Shown here in pieces: positions 1 to 5,405 of a stretch of 5,405 nucleotides of DNA (positions are counted from its first letter, which is position 1; each line of letters opens with the position of its first letter). A model generated the notes under the pieces. It was given only the letters and a program-made list of their open reading frames with translations. It did not search any database and had not been told where the DNA came from. Origin of the DNA: Rhodococcus sp. IITR03 (GTDB lineage: Bacteria; Actinomycetota; Actinomycetes; Mycobacteriales; Mycobacteriaceae); the NCBI GenBank assembly GCA_001017865.1, contig LATQ01000124.1, positions 1 to 5,405 of the forward strand, written 5' to 3'. The position numbers and the translations under genes are program-made.

Positions 1-455
1 TGCCCGGGCGTCTCCGCGGTGCAGGCCGTCGCGGCGCGTGCCGGCGCCCGATCGGCGGCGACTTCGCGGTGATGAGCCTGTCCGATCGCCTCAAGCCGTG
101 GGACGTGATCGAGAAGCGGTTGGCCGCGGTGTCCGAGGCCGATCTCGTCCTGGGCATCTACAACCCGGCGTCGCGGTCTCGGACGACGCAGGTCGCGGAT
201 GCGAAAACTGTTCTGCTGAGGCATCGTCCGGCCGACACCGTCGTCGTGATCGGGCGCGATGTGGGACGGTCCGGTGAGTCGCTCGAGGTCACGACGCTCG
301 AGAAGCTGGATCCGGCGGGTATCGACATGAAGTGCCTGCTCATCGTCGGTGCTGCGGGTACCTCCGTGACACCGACCGGTGCGGTGTGGACGAAACGATC
401 GGTGGACGGTCAGAGTTCGGGATCGTCGACGACCGACTGGACGAGCCGGCCGTAG
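1..455 (+). CDS. cobJ: Precorrin-3B C17-methyltransferase, C-terminal part (CobJ or CobIJ fusion), 5' end outside window, apparent frameshift
   Basis: CobJ uses SAM to methylate precorrin-3B at C17 and drives ring contraction to precorrin-4, in the cytoplasm. Two frames together give the family C-terminus. From base 1 the frame reads PGVSAVQAVAARAGA. After a shift near 47-49, the frame starting at 51 reads IGGDFAVMSLSDRLKPW, then YNPASRSR, VVVIGRDVGRSGESLEVTTL and MKCLLIVG. All are typical of CobJ and of the CobJ half of CobIJ. Adding one C to the CCC run at 47-49 restores a continuous frame (GAPIGGD); as given, translation from upstream would stop at TGA 70-72. Whether a CobI half precedes it cannot be seen, though fusion is common in Mycobacteriales. 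The stop TAG at 453-455 lies inside the convergent TetR gene (46-nt overlap). The family call is firm; whether the gene is functional is not. Confidence 0.9.
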   Translation, partial: PGRLRGAGRRGACRRPIGGDFAVMSLSDRLKPWDVIEKRLAAVSEADLVLGIYNPASRSRTTQVADAKTVLLRHRPADTVVVIGRDVGRSGESLEVTTLEKLDPAGIDMKCLLIVGAAGTSVTPTGAVWTKRSVDGQSSGSSTTDWTSRP

Positions 456-957
456 GTCTCGATCAGGGTCTCGCCGGGCATCTCGTCGGGCGGCAGCAAC
501 TCGAACGTCCTCAGGCTGCCCGCCAGTCCCAGCAGGAGGGTGACGACCATCTGCGAGCGCACCAGCCCCGCGGATTCGTCCCCGATCAGTGCCGCGATCC
601 GGGCGACGACCCGCTCGTTCGTCCGCGCGCGGACCACAGCAGGATCCGCTGCCTCACGGATCAGGAAGGGTGCCATCGCCCAGAAGTCGTAATCGTCCGA
701 ATCCCGTCGTTCGACGACCGCACGCACCATCCGGTACCCGACCGGCTCGTCGTGACGGGTGGCCTCGGCGAGTCCGGGCGAGTCCGGGGCGGCCGCCTGG
801 AAGAGTTCGGCCTTGCTGCCGGTCAGTTTCATCACGAGAGCCGGTGAGACACCGGCCGCTTCGGCGACGTCCTGATCGTGGTGCCGTTGAAGCCGCGCTC
901 GGCGAACAGCGGCCGTGCGGCGTCGAGGATGACGTCGCGGGTGGTTCGCTCGGTCAC
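410..957 (-). CDS. TetR/AcrR-family transcriptional repressor, apparent frameshift in the DNA-binding domain
   Basis: Likely local repressor of the exporter gene with which it shares an operon. The start is GTG at 957-955, overlapping the exporter stop TGA (956-954) as GTGA. A GAAGG ribosome site lies 4 nt upstream. The start frame reads VTERTTRDVILDAARPLFAE then RGFNGTTIR, the usual TetR helix 1 and start of helix 2. The frame then breaks at 871-873 and the next frame continues DVAEAAGVSPALVMKLTGSK, the helix-turn-helix. Restoring one base gives about 182 residues, normal for the family. The C-terminal part (from about residue 55) is the variable ligand/dimer domain, so the ligand cannot be inferred. 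Uncorrected, translation from this start ends at TGA 834-832 after 41 residues, without the recognition helix. The two palindromes upstream of the exporter are the likely operators. Confidence 0.85.
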
Positions 958-2386
958 CTAGCCTTCGCCTCCACGGATGCGCCCGCGACGCGCGTCGTCG
1001 ACGGTCGGTGCCTCGGAAGGAACATGGCTGCCAGGCTAGCGGAGAACGTCGCGGCGCCGGCGATCCCGAACATCGCCACGAAGGCACTGTGGGCCGGGAA
1101 GACCGTCCCGGCCGCCTCCATGGTGAGCCCGGCGACCAGTGCCGCGACCACCGCGCTCATGCCCGACGATCCGATCGTACGGAGCAGGCTGTTGACGCCG
1201 TTGGCCGCTGCGGTCTCCGTGAGCGGGACGACCGCCATGATCAGCGCCGGCATGGTCGCGAAGGCCATCGCGTTGCCGATGCTGACGAGGACGCTACCGA
1301 TGACGATGAGTGCGACGGTGTCGTCGAAGATCATGCGGAATCCGTAGGCCACGGTCATGAGCAGTCCCGCGGCCAGGAGAGTGGTGCGGCCGCCGAATCG
1401 TGCGGTCATGCGGGCCGACAGCGGGGAGACGACGAGCATCGTGAGTCCACCCGGAACCATGCACAGACCCGCGGTCGCCGCACTGAGACCGAATCCGAAG
1501 CCGGTGATCTCCGGAAGTTGCAGTTGCTGCGTCGTGGAGAGGGTGTTCGCATACGCCGCGAAGCCGACGAAGAGTCCGGCGATGTTGGTGAGCAGAACAG
1601 GCCGACGCGACGAGACGCGCAGATCCACCATGGGGACGGGAACGCGCAGTTCGTACGGGACCCAGATCGCGAGGACGACGGCGGCCGCCCCGAGGCTCAC
1701 GAGGGTCTGCGGACTCGACCATCCCCAGACCGGTCCCTTCGAGATCCCGAGCAGCAGCGCCACGAGTGCGAGCGACAACAGCACCGCGCCGACGAGGTCG
1801 AAGCGGCCCCGGGTGCCCGAGGCGCCCGCCGGAACCGTGACGAGGATGCCGACCAGCAGGAGCACACCGGCAGCCGCCGAGACGTAGAAGACCGAGGCCC
1901 ACCCCAGGGTGTCGTAGAGAATGCCCGCTGCCGGTAGACCCAGGCGCCTCCGATGCCCATCGTGGCGCTGGTCAGTGCCACTGCGCCCGCGACCTTCTCT
2001 CGGGGCAGCAGGTCGCGCAGCACGGCCATGGCCACCGGGATGAGCGCCGAGGAGAAGCCCTGCAGCGCGCGGCCGACGAGGACGGCGATGTAGCTCCCGC
2101 CGAGCGCGGCGATCAGCGACCCCACGACCATCATCGCCAGCGACAGCACCATCATTCGGCGCTTGCCGAACATGTCGGCCGACCGCGAGACGATAGGGGT
2201 CGCCACCGCTCCGGTCAGCAGCGTGATGGTCACCAGCCACGTCGCGGCGCCGGCGGAGACGTCGAGGATCTCGGGGAAGTCCGGAAGCAGCGGAATGACC
2301 AGCGTGGTCTGCAGAGCTGCGACGAGACCCGCCAGGCTCAGCAGCGTCGTGATCGTCGTGCCCGACGCCGGTGTCGTTCGTCCCAT
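954..2386 (-). CDS. MFS multidrug-type exporter (DHA2/EmrB-QacA-like, 14-TM class), apparent frameshift
   Basis: Inner-membrane proton-driven efflux pump, probably for a drug or other lipophilic compound; the substrate is not identifiable. The start is ATG 2386-2384 (MGRTTPASGTTITTLLSLAG) with GGAG 8 nt upstream. The stop is TGA 956-954. The N-terminal frame contains the MFS motif A loop, SRSADMFGKRRMM, at about residues 67-79 between TM2 and TM3, and LVGRALQGFSSALIP at about 103-117. At about residue 148 the frame breaks. Adding one C to the coding strand at 1943-1944 joins GIGGA to LGLPAAGILYDTLGW, the motif C region that marks antiporters. The rest carries many hydrophobic segments and a polar tail. 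The corrected length is 477 residues, normal for DHA2. Uncorrected, the product stops at 1697 after about 229 residues. It is followed by the coupled TetR gene. The class is firm; 14 rather than 12 TM segments is inferred from length and similarity. Confidence 0.87.
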
Positions 2387-2407
2387 GTCCCCATCTCCGT
2401 TGCCACC

Positions 2408-2434
2408 TGTGGGGTGAACACCGTTCACCCCACA
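2408..2434. promoter_or_regulatory. Perfect 27-bp palindromic operator, probable TetR site 1
   Basis: The arms TGTGGGGTGAAC (2408-2419) and GTTCACCCCACA (2423-2434) are exact reverse complements around a 3-nt centre, ACC. The site lies 22 bp upstream of the exporter start, at or just after the expected transcription start. This is a typical place for a TetR dimer to block transcription. Assignment to the neighbouring TetR protein is inference from position. Confidence 0.8.
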
Positions 2435-2437
2435 TCG

Positions 2438-2467
2438 AGTGAACGGCGTTCACCCCCGGGTTGTCAA
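2438..2467 (-). promoter_or_regulatory. Predicted sigma-A-type promoter of the exporter/tetR operon
   Basis: On the minus strand a perfect -35 hexamer TTGACA lies at 2467-2462. At 18-bp spacing the best -10 is TTCACT at 2443-2438, a weak 3 of 6 match. The predicted start near 2431 would fall inside palindrome 1, and palindrome 2 covers the -10. The -35 is convincing; the -10 is tentative, as is common in actinobacteria. Confidence 0.5.
2439..2453. promoter_or_regulatory. Second palindromic operator, probable TetR site 2
   Basis: GTGAAC (2439-2444), GGC, GTTCAC (2448-2453) repeats the inner core of the 27-bp palindrome, including the 3-nt centre spacing. The two centres are 25 bp apart. This weaker half-match sits over the spacer and -10 region of the predicted exporter promoter. 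Two sites suggest cooperative or double occupancy by the repressor. Confidence 0.72.
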
Positions 2468-2483
2468 CAGGTTCGCGCGCCGT

Positions 2484-2523
2484 ACCGGGGTTCGCCCCTG
2501 CTGCAACCGGGGCGAATCCCGGT
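2484..2523 (-). terminator. Long inverted repeat after cobM, probable terminator of the cobL-cobM transcript
   Basis: A 15-nt arm at 2484-2498 pairs with 2509-2523 around a 10-nt loop, with a single imperfect pair (2490 with 2517). It begins 19 nt past the cobM stop codon. There is no T-tract after it on the minus strand, so it would be a U-poor terminator of the kind often found in high-GC actinobacteria. The imperfect pair is G-U in plus-strand RNA but C-A in minus-strand RNA, which slightly weakens the terminator reading. A structural or transcript-end role is inferred. Confidence 0.55.
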
Positions 2524-2542
2524 TCGGCGGGCGAAGATGGAG

Positions 2543-3304
2543 TTATCCGAGACCGGGGCGCTCGCGGGCGGGGTCGTAGAGATGCGAGCAGGCCACATCC
2601 GGCCGCTCACGCACGCCGAGAGCGTGTCCGACGACGATGACCGCGGTGTGCTTCAGCTCCGCGGCTTCCACACCGTCGGCGATGTCGGCGAGGGTGCCGC
2701 GCAGCACGACCTGGTTCGGCCGCGATGCGAACGCGACCACCGCGACGGGACAATCGGCGCCGTATTCGGCAGTGAGTTCTACGGCCAGGACACGGATGCG
2801 GGTGATCGCCAGGTGCAGGACGAGACTCGCCCGGATCCCCGCGACCCGCGTCAGAGCCTCGGTGTCGGGCATCGCCGTCGACCGGGCCTGCGTGCGGGTC
2901 AGCACGACCGTCTGCACGAGTTCGGGAACGGTCAGTTCGGTGCCGAGTGCCGCGGCCGCCGCGGCGTAGGCGGGCACACCGGGCGTGACGTCCCAGGGCA
3001 CGCCTGCGGCGTCGAGTCGTCGCGTCTGTTCGGTGAGCGCCGAGTACAGCGACGGGTCGCCGGAGCACAGTCGCACGGCGTCGAGGCCACGCCGGTGCGC
3101 GTCGACGAGATGGGCGGTGATCTCGTCGAGGTCCAGGTGTTGTGTGTCGACCAGTTCGGCGTCGTCACGGCAGTGCGAGAGGGTCTCGGCATCGAGATAG
3201 GTACCGGCGTACAGCACGACCGGGACCTCGCGCAGCAGGTTCACCGCTCGCAGCGTGAGCAGGTCGGCCGCTCCGGGTCCGGATCCGACGAAATGGACGG
3301 TCAT
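2543..3304 (-). CDS. cobM: Precorrin-4 C11-methyltransferase
   Basis: Transfers a methyl group from SAM to C11 of precorrin-4, giving precorrin-5, in the aerobic cobalamin pathway (cytoplasm). The 253-residue product is the usual family length. It starts MTVHFVGSGPGAADLLTLRA, the first SAM-binding loop of tetrapyrrole methylases (residues 1-20). It then shows LYAGTYLD (31-38), CSGDPSLYSAL (80-90) and VTPGVPAYAAAAAALG (106-121). Further matches are VLTRTQARSTAMP (134-146), YGADCPVAVVAFASRP (181-196) and LRGTLADIA (201-209). The start ATG 3304-3302 overlaps the cobL stop as ATGA, with AAAGG as ribosome site 6 nt upstream. An upstream in-frame start adding 8 residues is less likely. The stop is TAA 2545-2543. 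Translational coupling to cobL is expected. No truncation or odd residues seen. Confidence 0.96.
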   Translation of the reverse strand: MTVHFVGSGPGAADLLTLRAVNLLREVPVVLYAGTYLDAETLSHCRDDAELVDTQHLDLDEITAHLVDAHRRGLDAVRLCSGDPSLYSALTEQTRRLDAAGVPWDVTPGVPAYAAAAAALGTELTVPELVQTVVLTRTQARSTAMPDTEALTRVAGIRASLVLHLAITRIRVLAVELTAEYGADCPVAVVAFASRPNQVVLRGTLADIADGVEAAELKHTAVIVVGHALGVRERPDVACSHLYDPARERPGLG

Positions 3305-4512
3305 CGTTCGCCTTTCACTGCGCTCCACTGCACGACCGGTCGCTGCGCACGCCAGCCGGTGAATGTTCCTATGGGATCTGCGTGTTCGACGGACAGACGG
3401 GTGAGTTCACCGCCGTGCGTCTTCCACCACAGCACGAGGCCGGCCTCGGTCTCCAGCGTCACTGCATGCGCGACGAGCCGACCGCCGGGAGGCAATGCGT
3501 CCCAGCACGTGTCGAGCACACCCTCACGACTTCCTCCCCCGCCGACGAAGATCGCGTCGGGCACCGGGAGTCCGTCGAGCGCGGCGGGGGCGGCACCACG
3601 GACGACCCGCACCGCCGACGGCACACCCAACGCGGCAGCATTGCGCTCGATTGCGCCGGCACGCCTCTCGTCCTTCTCGATCGCGAGAGTACGACAGCGC
3701 GGATCGGTTCGCGCCCATTCGATTCCGACGGACCCGGCTCCCGCACCGACGTCCCACAGCAACTCCCCCGGTCGTGGCGCGAGTGCGCACACCGCCGCGA
3801 CACGCACGGTCCGCTTGCTGAGCTGTCCGTCGTGTTCGAACAGGGAGTCGTCGAGACCGGGCAGCACCGACAACCCGGCGGGTCCGTCGACCTCGACGCA
3901 CATCAGACTCAGAGACCGGACGCCCGTATCGGTCAGATGGGCCGCCTTCGCATCGATCCGGGACTCGTCCGCAGCACCGAGATGCGACAACACCGCGACC
4001 CGTGAGTTCCCGAAACCGGCGGCCACCAGGAGCGTCGCAACATCCGCGACACGTGCACCGTCGACGAGGACGACGAGTTTGCGTCCGCGCGTCAGAACTC
4101 TGCGCAGAGCATCGATCTCGCGACCCACGACGGTGACCGTCTCGCACTCCTCTGCCGACCAGCCCATGCGCGCGCGGGCCAGTGCCACCGACGAGACCGC
4201 CGGGATCACCTCCACGGCGTCGCCTCCGAGACGCCGGATCAGGGTGGTACCGATCCCGGAGACCAGCGGATCACCGGATGCCAGCGCGACGACGTCCTTG
4301 CCGGCGTGCCGGTCGAGGAGGTCGTCGAGCCCGGACAGGAGCGGCGACGGCCACTCTTCGCGCACCGCTGCGCAGGCGGGCACCAGATCGAGGTGGCGCC
4401 GGCCGCCCAGCAGGACCTCGGCTGCGAATATCCGTTCCCGGACGGCCGACGGCACGCCCGCCCATCCGTCCGCCCCGATTCCGACAACGGTGATGCCTGT
4501 CGTCTGTCGCAT
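3301..4512 (-). CDS. cobL: Precorrin-6Y C5,15-methyltransferase (decarboxylating), CbiE-CbiT fusion
   Basis: Bifunctional enzyme that methylates precorrin-6B at C5 and C15 and decarboxylates the C12 acetate, giving precorrin-8. Numbering is for the 403-residue form. The N-terminal CbiE-like tetrapyrrole methylase domain shows TVVGIGADGWAG (8-19), VALASGDPLVSGIGTTLIRR (75-94) and VIPAVSSVALARARMGW (102-118). The C-terminal CbiT-like Rossmann domain shows LLWDVGAGAGSVGIEW (251-266), the SAM motif I, then TLAIEKDERRAGAIERNA (275-292) and FVGGGGSREG (322-331). The start is uncertain. ATG 4512 has GGGA 3 nt upstream and begins just before the conserved domain. ATG 4521 (406 residues) could be leaderless behind a TATGGT -10. 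ATG 4548 (415 residues) is possible but adds unconserved residues. The stop TGA at 3303-3301 overlaps cobM. It is the first gene of the minus-strand pair and intact. Confidence 0.95.
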   Translation of the reverse strand: MRQTTGITVVGIGADGWAGVPSAVRERIFAAEVLLGGRRHLDLVPACAAVREEWPSPLLSGLDDLLDRHAGKDVVALASGDPLVSGIGTTLIRRLGGDAVEVIPAVSSVALARARMGWSAEECETVTVVGREIDALRRVLTRGRKLVVLVDGARVADVATLLVAAGFGNSRVAVLSHLGAADESRIDAKAAHLTDTGVRSLSLMCVEVDGPAGLSVLPGLDDSLFEHDGQLSKRTVRVAAVCALAPRPGELLWDVGAGAGSVGIEWARTDPRCRTLAIEKDERRAGAIERNAAALGVPSAVRVVRGAAPAALDGLPVPDAIFVGGGGSREGVLDTCWDALPPGGRLVAHAVTLETEAGLVLWWKTHGGELTRLSVEHADPIGTFTGWRAQRPVVQWSAVKGER

Positions 4513-4529
4513 CGGTCCCATGGCGGTGA

Positions 4530-4535
4530 ACCATA
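4530..4535 (-). promoter_or_regulatory. Tentative -10 element for cobL-cobM
   Basis: TATGGT on the minus strand (4535-4530) is followed 8 nt later by ATG 4521. That is the right spacing for a leaderless transcript starting on that ATG. No convincing -35 is seen. This is weak, position-based evidence only. Confidence 0.25.
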
Positions 4536-4552
4536 GCCCACGCACCATGGCC

Positions 4553-4558
4553 TAGACT
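4553..4558 (+). promoter_or_regulatory. Tentative -10 element for the riboswitch-chelatase transcript
   Basis: TAGACT fits the TAnnnT form of an actinobacterial -10. It would place the transcription start near 4564-4567, just before the P1 stem of the riboswitch at 4576. No good -35 was found. Its position explains the riboswitch leader well, but the hexamer alone is weak. Confidence 0.35.
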
Positions 4559-4575
4559 CGGCCGCGGCAAGGCAA

Positions 4576-4745
4576 TCGAAGGTGCCCCTCACGGGATAAT
4601 CGGGAAGCCGGTGAGAATCCGGCACAGGCCCGCTGCGGTGACCCGGGAGTCGTCGATCATGCGCACCCGCGCAGCCACTGGACCGTCCGGTCCGGGAAGG
4701 CGATCGCACGGCGTCCGACCGGGAAGTCCGAATACCGGCCTTCGA
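4576..4745 (+). promoter_or_regulatory. Cobalamin (AdoCbl) riboswitch
   Basis: A leader RNA that binds a cobalamin and represses the gene behind it. Conserved blocks appear in order. GGGAAGCCGGTGAGAATCC (4602-4620) runs into the CCCGC of the core (4629-4633) and GGTGA (4637-4641). GCCACTG (4674-4680), GGGAAGGC (4694-4701) and the B12-box-like AAGTCCGAATACCGGCC (4724-4740) follow. Closing stem P1 is a perfect 7-bp pair, TCGAAGG (4576-4582) with CCTTCGA (4739-4745). An inner stem pairs GCCGG (4607-4611) with CCGGC (4619-4623). The length of about 170 nt is normal. The start codon lies 47 nt downstream, and no strong terminator hairpin with a T-tract lies between, so control is probably by access to the ribosome site. 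It faces only the chelatase gene, not cobL. Confidence 0.93.
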
Positions 4746-4782
4746 ACAGCTTGCCGCGAAGAACATCCCAGCGGGAGCCTGT

Positions 4783-4787
4783 GGAGG
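4783..4787 (+). promoter_or_regulatory. Ribosome binding site that decides the chelatase start
   Basis: GGAGG followed by a 5-nt spacer (TCGAA) and GTG 4793 is a near-ideal Shine-Dalgarno arrangement. The alternative GTG at 4781 has only GGGAG (4773-4777) at a 3-nt spacing. A small TCCC-AGC-GGGA hairpin at 4766-4776 lies just upstream and might take part in the riboswitch expression platform (inference). Confidence 0.6.
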
Positions 4788-4792
4788 TCGAA

Positions 4793-5405
4793 GTGCATGT
4801 GTATCCGTTCGGTGCGGTGGTCGGTTCGGACGACCTCGCGCTGGCCCTGACCCTGTGTGCGGTGTCGCCGTCGATCGGCGGTGTGCTCGTGCGCGGCGAG
4901 AAGGGCACCGCGAAATCGACGACCGTGCGTGCCCACGCCGCGCTGTTGCCGCAGATCACCGTCGTGGACGAGTGCCGGTTCTCGTGTGATCCGGCCGCAC
5001 CCGACACGTCCTGTCCGGACGGCCCTCACCCTGCCGATGCGGGCGCGCATGTCCGTCCGGTGCGGCTGGTGGAACTGCCTGTCGGCGCGGCGGAGGATCG
5101 CGTCACCGGCTCGCTGCATCTCGGCAAGGCACTGGCCGACCGCACGGCGGAATACGAACCCGGCCTCCTGGCATTGGCCCACCGCGGCGTGCTGTACGTC
5201 GACGAGGTCAACCTCCTGCACGACCACCTGGTCGACCTACTGCTCGACGCCGCGGCGATGGGTCGCTCGACCGTCGAACGCGACGGGGTCTCCGTCGAGC
5301 ACGCCTCCCGATTCGTGCTGGTCGGGACGATGAATCCCGAGGAGGGCGAGCTTCGCCCGCAGCTGCTCGACGCTTCGGTCGTCGCGGTGGACGTGGCCGC
5401 GCCCC
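4793..5405 (+). CDS. Magnesium/cobalt chelatase-like AAA+ ATPase (ChlI/BchI type), 3' end outside window
   Basis: AAA+ motor subunit related to ChlI/BchI and to the ChlI-ChlD-like protein encoded near cobO/cobB in mycobacteria. Cobalt insertion together with CobN is the likely role, supported by the upstream B12 riboswitch. The start GTG 4793 gives [20 protein letters not shown], the usual family N-terminus; GTG 4781 would add four residues. Visible motifs are Walker [10 protein letters not shown] (35-43), a cysteine set C61, C65, C74 (CRFSC...C), [19 protein letters not shown] (90-108), Walker [21 protein letters not shown] (132-151) and [17 protein letters not shown] (177-193). The next four residues are ASVV where relatives have DRFG-type residues (RFGL after LLD). 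This fits a -1 then +1 indel pair at about 5371-5383. 204 codons are visible; a C-terminal VWA (ChlD-like) half may follow outside. Cobalt rather than magnesium is inferred from context. Confidence 0.92.
   Translation, partial: MHVYPFGAVVGSDDLALALTLCAVSPSIGGVLVRGEKGTAKSTTVRAHAALLPQITVVDECRFSCDPAAPDTSCPDGPHPADAGAHVRPVRLVELPVGAAEDRVTGSLHLGKALADRTAEYEPGLLALAHRGVLYVDEVNLLHDHLVDLLLDAAAMGRSTVERDGVSVEHASRFVLVGTMNPEEGELRPQLLDASVVAVDVAAP

Noticed and set aside
958..1087. N-terminal extension of the TetR frame to 1087
   Set aside because: This part is the wrong frame of the exporter 3' end; the real TetR N-terminus is in another frame from GTG 957.
1008..1937. Plus-strand open frame antisense to the exporter (about 309 codons)
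   Set aside because: Composition is low-complexity Arg/Asp/Glu/His, with no known motif, and it is fully opposite a clear MFS gene.
2387..2453. N-terminal extension of the exporter from a start at 2453
   Set aside because: That frame before the frameshift is Arg/His-rich nonsense and starts within the second operator; the genuine MFS N-terminus starts at 2386 in the other frame.
2414..4555. Very long plus-strand open frame antisense to cobM and cobL (about 713 codons)
   Set aside because: It begins inside the operator, lacks recognisable domains, is rich in Arg/Ser/Thr/Pro as expected for the antisense of high-GC coding DNA, and the opposite strand encodes two well-conserved enzymes.
4623..4783. 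CACAGGC (4623-4629) is complementary to GCCTGTG (4777-4783) next to the chelatase ribosome site
   Set aside because: Seven pairs are too few to stand out in a GC-rich leader, and masking by the riboswitch core would turn the gene on with B12, the reverse of usual logic.
4589..5227. Minus-strand open frame through the riboswitch and chelatase
   Set aside because: It is antisense to a structured RNA and a conserved AAA+ domain, with no recognisable protein motif of its own.

Overview
The window reads as GC-rich actinobacterial chromosome, most likely Rhodococcus or a close relative in the Mycobacteriales. The grounds are strong G/C preference at third codon positions, GTG starts, stop/start overlaps (ATGA, GTGA), and the cob gene order. 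No organism name can be proven from the sequence alone. The locus belongs to aerobic (cobalt-late) cobalamin, or vitamin B12, biosynthesis, with a drug-efflux cassette inserted in it.

Layout, left to right. (1) 1-455, plus strand: 3' end of cobJ or a fused cobIJ (precorrin-3B C17-methyltransferase), with an apparent one-base deletion near 47-49. (2) 410-2386, minus strand: a two-gene operon of a 14-TM-type MFS exporter followed by a TetR-family repressor joined by a GTGA overlap. Each gene carries one apparent one-base deletion. (3) 2387-2542: intergenic region with two palindromic operators over a TTGACA promoter for the exporter operon, and a long hairpin that probably ends the cob transcript. 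(4) 2543-4512, minus strand: intact cobM and cobL, joined by an ATGA overlap. (5) 4513-4792: divergent promoter region with a clear cobalamin riboswitch on the plus strand. (6) 4793 to the window end, plus strand: N-terminal AAA+ part of a magnesium/cobalt chelatase-like ATPase.

How they work together. CobJ, CobM and CobL are successive SAM-dependent methyltransferases of the corrin ring. The chelatase ATPase, with a CobN-type large subunit not seen here, is the likely motor for cobalt insertion. Only the plus-strand chelatase transcript carries the B12 riboswitch; cobL-cobM are transcribed away from it. The MFS/TetR pair looks like a self-contained, autoregulated efflux module with no evident corrin role.

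The most notable feature is a series of indels. Three genes in the first 2 kb are each broken by one missing G or C in a short homopolymer. The chelatase shows a paired -1/+1 shift that scrambles its conserved DRFG motif. Sequencing or assembly error is the simplest explanation; true gene decay is the alternative. I found no previously undescribed system, tRNA, rRNA, insertion sequence or CRISPR array.
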